From: RGIG8244 sp045639325
GTDB taxonomy: Bacteria; Verrucomicrobiota; Lentisphaeria; Victivallales; UBA1829
Direction: 5' to 3'
DNA length: 45,817 bases
NCBI GenBank assembly: GCA_045639325.1
Contig: JAZUCU010000036.1
Location: 1 to 45,817 of the forward strand
The notes below the pieces were generated by a model, which was given only the letters and a program-made list of their open reading frames with translations, searched no databases and had not been told where the DNA came from. Each line of letters opens with the position of its first letter. The first letter of the stretch is position 1. Shown piece by piece: positions 24,844 to 33,607 of this stretch. The translations under genes and the position numbers were made by a program.

Positions 24844-26079
24844 TTATTCCCCGGCAGGGATTTTTTTATCCACCATGGCACAAACGCAGGAGTCACTCCA
24901 GACGTTGACGCCGGTTTCAATCATGTCGATGATCGCATAAATGGGGAGGATGATCCCGAGAATACCGACCGGTGCGCCGGCACCTGCCATCAGGGAGAGT
25001 GTCAGGAAGTAACAGCCCATGGGGACACCGGCATTACCGATAGCGGAAATGACAGAAATCAGAATCCAGAGCAGAATCGTTGCAGGTGTCAGAGGTGTTC
25101 CGCCGTTCTGCAGCAGGAAGAGGGAGGTGACGAGGATAAATGCGGCACATCCGTTCATGTTGATTGTGCAGCAGATGGGGAGTACAAAGCGTGCAACTTC
25201 CGGCTTTGCTTTCATGTTATTTTCTGCAGAAGCAACGGTGACCGGCAAGGTTGCGGTGGAGCTTTTTGTGAAGAATGCCATCAAAACAGCAGGGAGCATA
25301 TTTTTGAAGACTTTCAGCGGATTGATGCGGCAGATCAACAGGAAGAGCGGCAGAATAATGCAGAACTGAATCACATTGCCGCCGAGGACGACTGCTACAT
25401 ATTTACCGAGAGAACCGGCGGCAGTCCCGGCTGCGATCTGTGCGGAGAGCTGTGCGGCGAATGCAACAATACCCAGCGGTAATGCCCAGACCAGAGCTTT
25501 GATGAACGTGAAAAGCAACTCCTGAAGTCCGAAAATTCCTTTAATGAGAGTCTTGACATTTTCGGTCTGTTCCATCAATGCCAAAGTTAAACCGGATGCC
25601 GCTGCAACAAGAAGGATACTCAAGACGTTACCGCTGCTGAATGGTTTCAGAATGTTATCCGGAATGACGTTAAGAATATGACCGTAAACGGTATAGGATC
25701 CGGAGTTCTGCTGAACCGCGTTCTGACCTTTTGCGATCAATTCTGCCGGCAGGTTTGCGGGAGCGATGATTTTGTAAAGAATCGCGCCGACAACGGCAGC
25801 TGCGATTGTGGTCAAAAGTGTGAAAATAATGGTGTGGAAAAAGATTTTACCGGTATTCTTTTTTGCACCGAGGGAGGCAAGGGTTGTTGTAACAGCCAAT
25901 GCGATGGTGGGGACAGCGATAAATTTAAACAATTTTGTGTAGATCTCAGCGATAAAGTTGCAGAAATCGTTGAGCCAGTTGCAACCGATCAATCCGAGTC
26001 CTGCGCCGATGATAAGGGCGGCAGTCCAGATGATAAATTGTTTTTTGTTGAATCCGGGTTTGTTTGCTTGTGTATCCAT
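24844..26079 (-). CDS. Dicarboxylate/amino acid:cation symporter (DAACS family)
   Basis: A 411-residue inner-membrane Na+ or H+ coupled importer of the glutamate/aspartate/C4-dicarboxylate family. Visible hallmarks are the serine-rich hairpin KSSTATLPVT (about 272-281, followed by ASAENN), the TM7 motif LPICCTINMNGCAAF (about 303-317, the NMDGT equivalent with Asp replaced by Asn) and NAGVPMG in TM8. Length and about eight TM helices plus two hairpins are normal for the family. It is transcribed from its own promoter (26120-26147), which overlaps the 3' end of the DeoR gene. The substrate is not deducible; association with the sugar operon is only positional. Confidence 0.9.
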   Translation of the reverse strand: MDTQANKPGFNKKQFIIWTAALIIGAGLGLIGCNWLNDFCNFIAEIYTKLFKFIAVPTIALAVTTTLASLGAKKNTGKIFFHTIIFTLLTTIAAAVVGAILYKIIAPANLPAELIAKGQNAVQQNSGSYTVYGHILNVIPDNILKPFSSGNVLSILLVAAASGLTLALMEQTENVKTLIKGIFGLQELLFTFIKALVWALPLGIVAFAAQLSAQIAAGTAAGSLGKYVAVVLGGNVIQFCIILPLFLLICRINPLKVFKNMLPAVLMAFFTKSSTATLPVTVASAENNMKAKPEVARFVLPICCTINMNGCAAFILVTSLFLLQNGGTPLTPATILLWILISVISAIGNAGVPMGCYFLTLSLMAGAGAPVGILGIILPIYAIIDMIETGVNVWSDSCVCAMVDKKIPAGE

Positions 26080-26119
26080 TGTTTATTTTCCTTATTGTTT
26101 TGTATTTGTACACGAAGAT

Positions 26120-26147
26120 AATATAGCACGTTTTGCGGAAAAATCAA
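26120..26147 (-). promoter_or_regulatory. Promoter of the DAACS symporter
   Basis: Minus strand: TTGATT (26142-26147), 16 bp, TATATT (26120-26125). The -35 lies on the DeoR stop codon. A TTCTCA hexamer like those upstream of pfkB sits just before it (26152-26157). Confidence 0.68.
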
Positions 26148-26860
26148 TCCGTGAGAATTTCGTTGAATGTTTTCAAGGAACAGATTTTGAATAATCCGCT
26201 GCGGTCGAATTTACTTTTATCTGCAAGCAGATAATTCTGGGGAGAGCGTTCCAATACTTTCATCAGCAGACTGGCGTGATATTCATGATTTGTCGTAACT
26301 TTATCATCGGAAATACCGTAACTGGAAACGAAGGCTTTGGAAACTTCCAGATATTCCAGTTCGCGCAAAGTTGCCTGCCCGAGAAAGGAATTCAGCTGCA
26401 TGTCAAAACTTCCGCCCAGTCCGATGCGGACGTAGTGGGATGGAAATTTATAAAAGTCCTGAATGATTGTGACGGAATTGGTGATGATGGTCAAATTGGA
26501 AAAGGTGGATGTTTCCAGCAGTTTTGCCAGATAAGAAACAGTGGTGGAGGAATCAAGAAACAGGATGTCATTTTCCACAATGCGGTTCAATGCCTGCGCG
26601 GCAATCATTTCTTTTTTACTGCGATTCCAGTCGATTCGTTCCTGAAAGGGGGAACTGGATGCAATTTTCTGTGTGGAGCCCCGTTCCTGCAAGGCAATCC
26701 CACCAGGGACTTTCTTGATGACATCCCGGGAAACCAGGTCGGCAATATCCCGGTACATGGTGGCATTGGATACACGGAAGTGGGCGGTCAATTCCTGAAT
26801 GGAGCAATATTTTTTCTGTTTGAGAAAATCAATGATTTCATACGTCCGCAAATTTTTCAT
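26144..26860 (-). CDS. DeoR-family transcriptional regulator
   Basis: 238 residues. The N-terminal DeoR helix-turn-helix is MKNLRTYEIIDFLKQKK followed by SIQELTAHFRVSNATMYRDI. The C-terminal sugar-phosphate-sensing DeoRC domain contains DSSTTVSYLAKLL (the DxGTT-like phosphate-binding motif), TNSV and ADKSKFDRSG (the conserved ADxSKF). AGGAG at about 10 bp favours the ATG at 26860 over longer upstream frames. It is divergent from the 13-gene sugar operon at 27062, the usual layout for a repressor of that operon, released by a phosphorylated sugar. It may also act on the symporter. Confidence 0.92.
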   Translation of the reverse strand: MKNLRTYEIIDFLKQKKYCSIQELTAHFRVSNATMYRDIADLVSRDVIKKVPGGIALQERGSTQKIASSSPFQERIDWNRSKKEMIAAQALNRIVENDILFLDSSTTVSYLAKLLETSTFSNLTIITNSVTIIQDFYKFPSHYVRIGLGGSFDMQLNSFLGQATLRELEYLEVSKAFVSSYGISDDKVTTNHEYHASLLMKVLERSPQNYLLADKSKFDRSGLFKICSLKTFNEILTD

Positions 26861-26891
26861 AAGTACAAAACTCCTGTAAAAAGTTCTCCTT

Positions 26892-26920
26892 ACTATAGCC
26901 TGATTTTTGAGAAAAAACAA
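26892..26920 (-). promoter_or_regulatory. Candidate promoter of the DeoR regulator
   Basis: Minus strand: TTGTTT (26915-26920), 17 bp, TATAGT (26892-26897). A TTTCTCAAAA sequence (26905-26914, minus orientation) sits inside the spacer, where autorepression would act. Confidence 0.45.
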
Positions 26921-27002
26921 GTGAAAATTAGAAAAAAATGATAAAAATTGATAAAATATCATAAATTCTCAAAAATAATTCAAATTTTCTCATAAAAAAA
27001 TC

Positions 27003-27030
27003 TTGATTTCCATTTATCTAAAGATATATT
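27003..27030 (+). promoter_or_regulatory. Promoter of the 13-gene sugar operon
   Basis: TTGATT (27003-27008), 16 bp, TATATT (27025-27030), 32 bp before the pfkB start. TTCTCAWAAA repeats at 26966-26975 and 26987-26996 lie directly upstream and are candidate DeoR sites. Confidence 0.72.
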
Positions 27031-27061
27031 GCCACATAAACGAATTATGAGGTGAACAATC

Positions 27062-27964
27062 ATGGATCAAGTTGATTTTGTTGCTCTCGGCTATTGCAGC
27101 AATGATTATCTGGCGATTCTGCCGGAAATTCCGCTGGATGGAAAAGTGCAGATACTGGAACAGATGGTGCAGGGGGGAGGTCCCGCCGCAACCGCCGGCG
27201 TTGCCGCTGCCCGTCTTGGTATGAAGACCGGATTTGTCGGCGTTGTCGGGGACGATGAACATGGAGCACGCATCCGTCGTGATCTGGAAGGGGAAGGTAT
27301 TTACACCGGAGCGATGCAGATTCGCAAAGATTGTTCTTCTTCGATTGCCTATTGCTGGATCGAGAAAGCTACGGGCAAGCGCAGTATTGCCTGGGCGCGT
27401 GGAAATTTTGCAGAACTCTCCGGAGAAGAAGTGGATATGGATTTGATCCGCAAGGCAAAAATTGTTCATTTTGACGGACACAATCCACAGGGGGCAATCG
27501 CCGCAGCAAAGGAAGCCCGTCAACACGGTGTGATCGTGAGTTTGGATGCGGGGACTTTGCGTCCGGAAATCAAAGAGCTTCTGCCTTATGTTACGATTCT
27601 TATTGCGTCCGAAGATTTTGCCCGTCGTTATACCGGTGAGGAGGATTTGGAAAAAGCGTTGCTGAAACTGGGCGAAAACGGTTCGGAAGTGACGGGCATC
27701 ACCATGGGCTGTAAAGGCTCCATGGTGTTGGAAAACGGCAAAGCGGTATATTGTCCGGCGTTCAAGATTCAGGCAGTGGATACAACGGGGGCAGGGGATG
27801 TCTATCACGGGGCATTTGCGGTGCGTTATTGCGAAACACGGGATTTGCGGGAAAGTATGCGTTTTGCTTCTGCCGTATCCGCTTTGAAATGTCTCAAGCC
27901 GGGCGGAAGAACCGGTATCCCGACCCGAGCTGAAGTGGAAAATTTTCTTGCAGAACATGCATAA
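27062..27964 (+). CDS. PfkB-family carbohydrate kinase
   Basis: A 300-residue ribokinase-fold sugar kinase; cytoplasmic ATP-dependent phosphotransfer. Visible: the N-terminal glycine motif QGGGPAATAGVAAARLG (about 40-55) and the C-terminal DTTGAGDVYHGAF (about 240-252), which holds the catalytic aspartate and anion hole. It is the first gene of the operon, behind a clear promoter and with GAGGTG as ribosome site. With iolB and a class II aldolase downstream it could serve as an IolC-type 2-deoxy-5-ketogluconate kinase. Equally it could be a hexose-phosphate kinase feeding the aldolase; the sequence alone does not decide. Confidence 0.9.
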   Translation: MDQVDFVALGYCSNDYLAILPEIPLDGKVQILEQMVQGGGPAATAGVAAARLGMKTGFVGVVGDDEHGARIRRDLEGEGIYTGAMQIRKDCSSSIAYCWIEKATGKRSIAWARGNFAELSGEEVDMDLIRKAKIVHFDGHNPQGAIAAAKEARQHGVIVSLDAGTLRPEIKELLPYVTILIASEDFARRYTGEEDLEKALLKLGENGSEVTGITMGCKGSMVLENGKAVYCPAFKIQAVDTTGAGDVYHGAFAVRYCETRDLRESMRFASAVSALKCLKPGGRTGIPTRAEVENFLAEHA

Positions 27965-27980
27965 TAACAGGATAGAGTTT

Positions 27981-28772
27981 ATGAAGAAAATTAAAGTTAC
28001 AATCTGGAATGAATATGTTCATGAGCAGGAAACGAATGCAGTCGGCGATCTGATCCGCTCGTTTTACCCCCGCGGTATTCACAATGCACTTGCGGAAAAT
28101 TTGAAAGCGGATGATCTGGAAATCACCCCGGTATCTCTGGATATGCCATCCCAGGGGTTGCCGGATGACGTCCTGAACAATACGGATGTTCTGATCTGGT
28201 GGGGGCATTGCGCTCATGCTCAGGTGGAAGATGCATTAGTGGCAAAGATTCACAGCCGGATCCTTCACGGTATGGGGTTGGTTGTGCTTCATTCCGGTCA
28301 TTTTTCCAAAATCTTCCGTCAGGTGCTCGGCACACAATGCCGTTTGCGTTGGCGTGAAGTCGGTGAGAAAGAACGGGTATGGGTGGTGGATACATCCCAT
28401 CCGATTGCAGCCGGTGTGCCGGAAACATTTGTGATCCCGCATACGGAAATGTACGGGGAACCCTTCAACATTCCGGATGATGGCAAGATCGTCTTCATGT
28501 CCTGGTATGAAGGCGGGAATGTATTCCGCAGTGGTGTTGCATTTCAGCGGGATGCGGGGAAGATCTTTTATTTTTCGCCCGGACATGAGACGTATCCCAT
28601 TTATCACGATGAAAATGTGGTGAAAGTAATTGGCAATGCCATCCGTTGGGCGGCACCGGTCAACGGCATATTGGCGGATCGTATCACACCGCAACCGGAG
28701 CCATTGGAAACGGTTTATACGGAAAATCCGTTGAAGGACATTGATACAGAAGCCCTTCATAAAAGCAAATAA
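27981..28772 (+). CDS. ThuA-like domain protein
   Basis: 263 residues. The trehalose-utilisation ThuA / class I glutamine amidotransferase-like fold is seen as VTIWNEYVHE, DVLIWWGHCAHAQV, GLVVLHSGHFSK (replacing the catalytic Cys region with His/Ser), HPIAAGVPETF and RDAGKIFYFSPGHETYP near the C-terminus. ThuA proteins act, with ThuB-type oxidoreductases of the Gfo/Idh/MocA family, on 3-keto-disaccharides. A Gfo/Idh/MocA gene follows 13 bp downstream, which supports a similar oxidative glycoside step. The precise reaction is not established. Confidence 0.88.
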   Translation: MKKIKVTIWNEYVHEQETNAVGDLIRSFYPRGIHNALAENLKADDLEITPVSLDMPSQGLPDDVLNNTDVLIWWGHCAHAQVEDALVAKIHSRILHGMGLVVLHSGHFSKIFRQVLGTQCRLRWREVGEKERVWVVDTSHPIAAGVPETFVIPHTEMYGEPFNIPDDGKIVFMSWYEGGNVFRSGVAFQRDAGKIFYFSPGHETYPIYHDENVVKVIGNAIRWAAPVNGILADRITPQPEPLETVYTENPLKDIDTEALHKSK

Positions 28773-28785
28773 CAGGAGTGCGATT

Positions 28786-29850
28786 ATGAAAAAATTGAAT
28801 GTTGGTATTGTCGGTCTCGGGCGTATTTCCTACGCTCATGCGGCCGAAATTTCCCAGTACAGCGAATATTTCAATCTGGTTGCCTGTGCGGATCATGACC
28901 CGGAACGGTTGAAAGATGCTCCGCCGGAATTGAAAGATGCGGCAAAATATGCTTCTCTGGAAGAAATGCTGCAGCATCCGGGGCTTGATATGGTGACCAT
29001 TGCGACACGTCATCCGGATCACGTTCCGATGGCATTGAAAGTGTTGGAAGCCGATAAAATCGTTCTGGTGGAAAAACCGGTTGCAACAAGTCTTGCGGAA
29101 ATGGATGTGATGCTGGAAATGGGTAAAAAGCATCCTCATAAATTGTTTGTCCGCCACAATCACCGTTTCGATCCCCACTTTGTCCGGGCGTTGGAATTGA
29201 TGAAATCCGGACTTGTCGGTGAACCTCAGTACATCAAGTTGACCGCCGCAGTTGGTTTCTGCCGCCGGAATGACTGGATGACAATGACTGAATATTATGG
29301 CGGTCTGCTTTCCAACTGGGGGCCGCACCTGATCGACCAGGCCTTGCAGTATCTGGAATCTCCGGTTGTGGATATCTGGGCGGACGTACGCCGTGTTGTT
29401 TCCATTGGTGATGGTGACGACCTTTGCAAGATTATTCTGAAAGGAGCGAACAACCGTCTGGTTGAAATTGAAATTACCGGTGCAAATCTGTTGCTTGGCC
29501 GCGATATTGAAATCATTGGTAACCGCGGAACGATAGTGTTTGAAAAAGGCAAACTTTTTGCGAAATACATTGACCCGCTGTGTGAATTGAAAGATTTGAA
29601 GCCTCATCCGGAAAACCCGCCGAAGAAGTACGGTAATTTTGATGAAAGTCTGTATTTTGTGACATCGGAATATGAAACTCCGGTTTGCAATCAGGAAATC
29701 CTGTGGAAATATCTTTACGATGATGCCGTGAATGGTATTCCCACACCCATCACACTGGAATTGGCACGGGAAGTGGTACGTATTACGGAGGAAGCATTCC
29801 GCATCAGCGGTTTTGAAAATATTAAAAACTTTAAATCCAAAGTCTTGTAA
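28786..29850 (+). CDS. Gfo/Idh/MocA-family oxidoreductase (first copy)
   Basis: A 354-residue NAD(P)-dependent sugar dehydrogenase. The Rossmann motif GIVGLGRISYAHA (8-20), VEKPVA (about 97) and the catalytic region GGLLSNWGPHLID (about 179-191) are present; the usual D-x3-H is changed to N-x3-H (NWGPH). ACAGGAG at 28772-28778 supports the start. Position directly after the ThuA-like gene suggests a ThuB-type role, oxidising a sugar hydroxyl to a keto group. Substrate unknown. Confidence 0.9.
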   Translation: MKKLNVGIVGLGRISYAHAAEISQYSEYFNLVACADHDPERLKDAPPELKDAAKYASLEEMLQHPGLDMVTIATRHPDHVPMALKVLEADKIVLVEKPVATSLAEMDVMLEMGKKHPHKLFVRHNHRFDPHFVRALELMKSGLVGEPQYIKLTAAVGFCRRNDWMTMTEYYGGLLSNWGPHLIDQALQYLESPVVDIWADVRRVVSIGDGDDLCKIILKGANNRLVEIEITGANLLLGRDIEIIGNRGTIVFEKGKLFAKYIDPLCELKDLKPHPENPPKKYGNFDESLYFVTSEYETPVCNQEILWKYLYDDAVNGIPTPITLELAREVVRITEEAFRISGFENIKNFKSKVL

Positions 29851-29868
29851 AAAGAAAGGGAAATCACC

Positions 29869-31242
29869 ATGTCCAAAAAATTCAAAATCGGTTATTTGCC
29901 TCTGACAAAAGTGAACTGGACGAACGATACTCTGGAAGCTGCCCGGCAGAATGCAAAAGAATATCTGCAGAGCCTTCCTGATGTGGAAGTCATCGGCGGC
30001 GATTCCATGATTGACTTTGAAGATCGTGCCATTCGCGAATTGGAATATTTCGAGAAAGAACAGCCCGATATGATCGTGGCGCAGTTCATGACTTTTTCCC
30101 TAGGCGTGATTGTTCCCATGTTCGCACAACGTCTGAAAGTTCCCGTTGTTCTCTGGTCCATGAAAGAACCGGATCCCTGCGGCGGCCGTCTGCAGAACAA
30201 CTCTTTCTGTGCTGCCAATATGAACTCCCACTTCATGTATCGTATGCATGTGCCGTACTTCCATGTTCATGCGGAAGTCGGTTCTGACGATGCCAAAGCA
30301 CAGTTGAGCAAAGCGATCCGCGTGGTCCGTACGATGAACGTTTTGAACCGTATGCGTGTCGGCGTCATCGGTGGCCGCGTTCCCGGGTTCTTTACATCCA
30401 GCTGGGATGAAATGCTGCTCCGTACAAAGATCGGTCCGGAAATCAAGATCATCACCGAACATGAAGTCATTGAAACGGCACGCAATCTCACTGCTGATGA
30501 ACTGGATGATGCTGTCAAAACCATTCTTTCTGACGCGCAAGTTCACCCGACGGACGGCCCCACCGATGATCAGTTGAAAAAATCTGCCGCTCTCTTCGGC
30601 GCTGTGAAAAAGATGAAAGAAAAATTCCTGGTCGATACCCTTGCCATGCGCTGCTGGCCGGAATTCATTTCCAACGATCTTTACGGTATTACCGTCTGTT
30701 CCACAATCGGACACCTGACCAATCATGGTTATCTGACGGCTTGCGAAGGTGATGCTTACGGTGCGGTTATGATGCGTATTGCACAGGAATTGACCGGTGA
30801 TCTGCCCTTCTTCTGCGACATGATCGTGATGGAAGGCGAATATGGTGTGGCATGGCATTGCGGTGCTGCTCCCTGCGGTTTGTGCAAGAACGGATTCCAG
30901 CCCCAGCTGCGCAAGAGTGCAACCGTGGAAGGCGGCGGCGTGAAAGGCGTCACCAACGAATTCCCGCTGAAACCGGGCCGTGTTACTCTTGCCCGTCTCG
31001 GCGAAAAACGGGATGGTGACGGATTCCGCATGTTGATTGCAACCGGTGAAGGTCTTGATACCGACCTGTTCGTCCGCGGCAATCCGTTGAAGATCAAATT
31101 TGATGCCGGCTGTGATAAATTGCGTGAAGTCGTGATCAATCAGGGCTGGGAACATCATTATGCTCTGAGTTACGGTGATCTGGTTCCGGAACTGCTCGAT
31201 TTGTGCAGATGTCTGGATATCGAACCTGTCGTTGTTCAATAA
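29869..31242 (+). CDS. L-fucose/L-arabinose isomerase-family protein
   Basis: 457 residues resembling the FucI/AraI-type isomerases that interconvert aldoses and ketoses with a divalent metal. N-terminal substrate-side domains (DMIVAQFMTF, PVVLWSMKEPD, GVIGGRVPGFF) precede a C-terminal half with CWPEF, CEGDAYGAVMMRI (a conserved acidic ligand region) and EYGVAWHCGAAP. It is shorter than FucI (~590) and similar to other FucI-like proteins of unknown substrate. With the FGGY kinase and the aldolase downstream it can form the usual isomerase-kinase-aldolase series. The exact sugar is not assigned. Confidence 0.85.
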   Translation: MSKKFKIGYLPLTKVNWTNDTLEAARQNAKEYLQSLPDVEVIGGDSMIDFEDRAIRELEYFEKEQPDMIVAQFMTFSLGVIVPMFAQRLKVPVVLWSMKEPDPCGGRLQNNSFCAANMNSHFMYRMHVPYFHVHAEVGSDDAKAQLSKAIRVVRTMNVLNRMRVGVIGGRVPGFFTSSWDEMLLRTKIGPEIKIITEHEVIETARNLTADELDDAVKTILSDAQVHPTDGPTDDQLKKSAALFGAVKKMKEKFLVDTLAMRCWPEFISNDLYGITVCSTIGHLTNHGYLTACEGDAYGAVMMRIAQELTGDLPFFCDMIVMEGEYGVAWHCGAAPCGLCKNGFQPQLRKSATVEGGGVKGVTNEFPLKPGRVTLARLGEKRDGDGFRMLIATGEGLDTDLFVRGNPLKIKFDAGCDKLREVVINQGWEHHYALSYGDLVPELLDLCRCLDIEPVVVQ

Positions 31243-31263
31243 CTAATAGAATGTGAGGATATT

Positions 31264-32064
31264 ATGAACGATAACAATCTCTTGATCCATCTCGCTCCCC
31301 AGCAGGGATACAACAATGTTTTTGAATTGGGCGAATACAATATGAAGCTCACCCGCTTCGGTATCGTCCAGCTTGCAAAAGATACCGTTTACGAAGGCAA
31401 CACCGGCGAATTTGAAGTTGCATTTGTTACTCTCGGCGGTACATTTGCTGCGGAAGGTGACGGCTGGAAATTTGATGTTGTCGGCGGCCGTAAGAATGTT
31501 TTCGACGGCAAGCCCCATGCGTTGTATCTGCCCCGCCGCACGGCTTACAAATTCACCGCTCTTACCGATTGCGATTTTGCCGTGAACGAATCCCCGGCAA
31601 GCCGCGATACTGCGAAACCGACTTTGATTCTGCCCGAAACGATGAAAGAACTTTCCATCGGCAGAGACAATTTCAAGCGTGCGGCAACCGTCATTCTGGA
31701 TGAAAAATTTGATTCAGAACACTTCTATATCGGGGAAGGCATGATCCCCTCCGGTAACTGGTCCGGTTACCCGCCGCACCGTCATGACTTTGATGATCTG
31801 CCCGGCGAAATTGATATGGAAGAAACATATTTCTACCGTTTTGATCCGCCGCAGGGGTTTGGTATTCAGAAAGTTTACAAGACCGATGGATCCATTGATG
31901 AAACTTACACCGTCAAATACAACGACACCGTTGCCATTGCGGAAGGTTATCACCCCCTTTGCGGTGCTCCCGGGTATGAAATGTATTACTTGTGGACAAT
32001 GACCGGTGCTGTCAACCGCGGTTTGATTTCTGCAAAAGATCCGGCACATGATTGGGTGAAGTAA
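31264..32064 (+). CDS. iolB: 5-deoxy-glucuronate isomerase (IolB)
   Basis: A 266-residue bicupin of the IolB family, which in inositol catabolism converts 5-deoxy-D-glucuronate to 2-deoxy-5-keto-D-gluconate. Recognised by GNWSGYPPHRHD (about 160-171) with metal-binding histidines, ETYFYRFDPPQGFG (Glu ligand, about 183-196) and AEGYHPLCGAPGYEMYYLW. GAGGA precedes the ATG. It is followed 1 bp later by the FGGY kinase gene. IolD, which makes its usual substrate, is absent from this window, so this IolB may act on a different deoxy-uronate or related keto acid. Confidence 0.9.
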   Translation: MNDNNLLIHLAPQQGYNNVFELGEYNMKLTRFGIVQLAKDTVYEGNTGEFEVAFVTLGGTFAAEGDGWKFDVVGGRKNVFDGKPHALYLPRRTAYKFTALTDCDFAVNESPASRDTAKPTLILPETMKELSIGRDNFKRAATVILDEKFDSEHFYIGEGMIPSGNWSGYPPHRHDFDDLPGEIDMEETYFYRFDPPQGFGIQKVYKTDGSIDETYTVKYNDTVAIAEGYHPLCGAPGYEMYYLWTMTGAVNRGLISAKDPAHDWVK

Positions 32065-32065
32065 G

Positions 32066-33580
32066 ATGTCATTGGAAAAGAACATCCTTCTTGGGATCGA
32101 CTTCGGCACAGGCGGGTGCAAAGTCACGGCGATCGATTTTGCCGGTGCTTTGCTGGGTGAAGCCTCCGTTGAATACAAAACGGAATTTCTTCACCCCGGC
32201 TGGTCGGAGCAGAATCCTGCGGATTGGTATGATGCCATGTGCAAGGCCCTGCAGAAGCTGCGCACGAACGGCGTCGATTTGACCCGGGTACTTTCGGTCA
32301 GTTTTGACGGATCGACTCATAACGCAGTTCTGCTGGATGAGCACATGCAGCCTGTCCGGAAAACGATTATGTGGACCGATCAGCGCAGTGTGGAAGAATG
32401 TAAATTCCTGCGTGAAAATTACGGCGATGTGATTTTTAAGACTGCTTATCAGCAGCCTGCGCCCACATGGACTCTGCCCCAATTGCGCTGGTTGAATACT
32501 TATGAGCCGGAAATCCTGAAGAAAACGGCAAAAATCCTGTTCGTCAAGGATTATGTGCGTTTCCTTGTTACCGGGGTAGCGGTGACCGATTACATTGAAG
32601 CAGAGGGCACTCTGTTTTTTGATATGGCGAAACTCGCCTGGTCGGAAGAACTCGCCGCACTTGCCGGTGTCCGCATGGATCAATTGCCGGATCTGGTCAA
32701 GCCAGCGGATGTTGTGGGGCATGTTACCGCCCGCGCAGCCGGGGTGACTGGATTGCCGGAAGGTACGATCGTTGTCTGCGGTACATCCGATTCCGCTGTG
32801 GAAGATTACGGTGCCGGAGCCATTGAACCGGGCGATTGCATTGTGAAACTGGCGACTGCCGGCAATGTGAATATTATGACGGCTGAACCTCATCCCTCTG
32901 CCACCACATTGACCTATTCTCATGTTGTGGAAGGCATGTGGTACAGCGTTTCCGCCACCAATGCGGCGGCATTGTGTCAGCGCTGGATGCGTGATACATT
33001 GTGTCAGTCGGAAAAGCAGGAAGCGGAATTGACCGGAGTCAATGCTTTCAATCTGATGGATAAGTTGGCAGAAAGTTCCTGTCCCGGAGCGAACGGTGTG
33101 TTTTTCCACCCGTATCTGCAGGGGGAACGTTCTCCCTACTGGGATGCCAAATTGCGCAGCAGTTTTACGGGCGTCTCCATCAGCAGCACCAAAGGCGACT
33201 TTATCCGTGCGTTGTTGGAAGGGGTTGCCTATTCCTTGCGTGATTGTTACGGTTCTCTGGAAGACATGGGCTTATCTGTGAACCGGATCTTTCTGATTGG
33301 CGGCGGAGCGAGAAGCCGCATCTGGAGTGAAATTGTCTGTAATGTGTTCAACCTGCCGTTGCAGATTCCTCATCCGGGCGATGCCTCGTTCGGGACGGCG
33401 CTGCTTGCCGGTGTTGGGGCGGGTGTGTTTGCGGACAGCCGTTCTGCAGTGAAAGCGTGTCTGCATATTGACCGTGAATTGAAGCCGGATGAAAAACTGG
33501 CAGCCTATTATCGTGAAGGATTCCGTACCTACCGTGAAATTCACGATGCGCTGGCACCGGTATATGGAAAAATTAAATAA
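32066..33580 (+). CDS. FGGY-family carbohydrate kinase (xylulokinase-like)
   Basis: 504 residues in two actin-fold domains. The phosphate-binding motif GIDFGTGGCKVTAID (10-24), SFDGSTHNAVLLDE, VVCGTSDSAVEDYGAGAIEPG and the C-terminal FGGY signature region around GVAYSLRDCYGSLEDMG with FLIGGGARSRIW are all in order. It phosphorylates a sugar, probably a ketose such as the product of the FucI-like isomerase three genes upstream. The xylulokinase label is only the nearest subgroup by feel. Confidence 0.92.
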   Translation: MSLEKNILLGIDFGTGGCKVTAIDFAGALLGEASVEYKTEFLHPGWSEQNPADWYDAMCKALQKLRTNGVDLTRVLSVSFDGSTHNAVLLDEHMQPVRKTIMWTDQRSVEECKFLRENYGDVIFKTAYQQPAPTWTLPQLRWLNTYEPEILKKTAKILFVKDYVRFLVTGVAVTDYIEAEGTLFFDMAKLAWSEELAALAGVRMDQLPDLVKPADVVGHVTARAAGVTGLPEGTIVVCGTSDSAVEDYGAGAIEPGDCIVKLATAGNVNIMTAEPHPSATTLTYSHVVEGMWYSVSATNAAALCQRWMRDTLCQSEKQEAELTGVNAFNLMDKLAESSCPGANGVFFHPYLQGERSPYWDAKLRSSFTGVSISSTKGDFIRALLEGVAYSLRDCYGSLEDMGLSVNRIFLIGGGARSRIWSEIVCNVFNLPLQIPHPGDASFGTALLAGVGAGVFADSRSAVKACLHIDRELKPDEKLAAYYREGFRTYREIHDALAPVYGKIK

Positions 33581-33607
33581 ACAAATTAAATATATTTGGA
33601 GGTAAAA

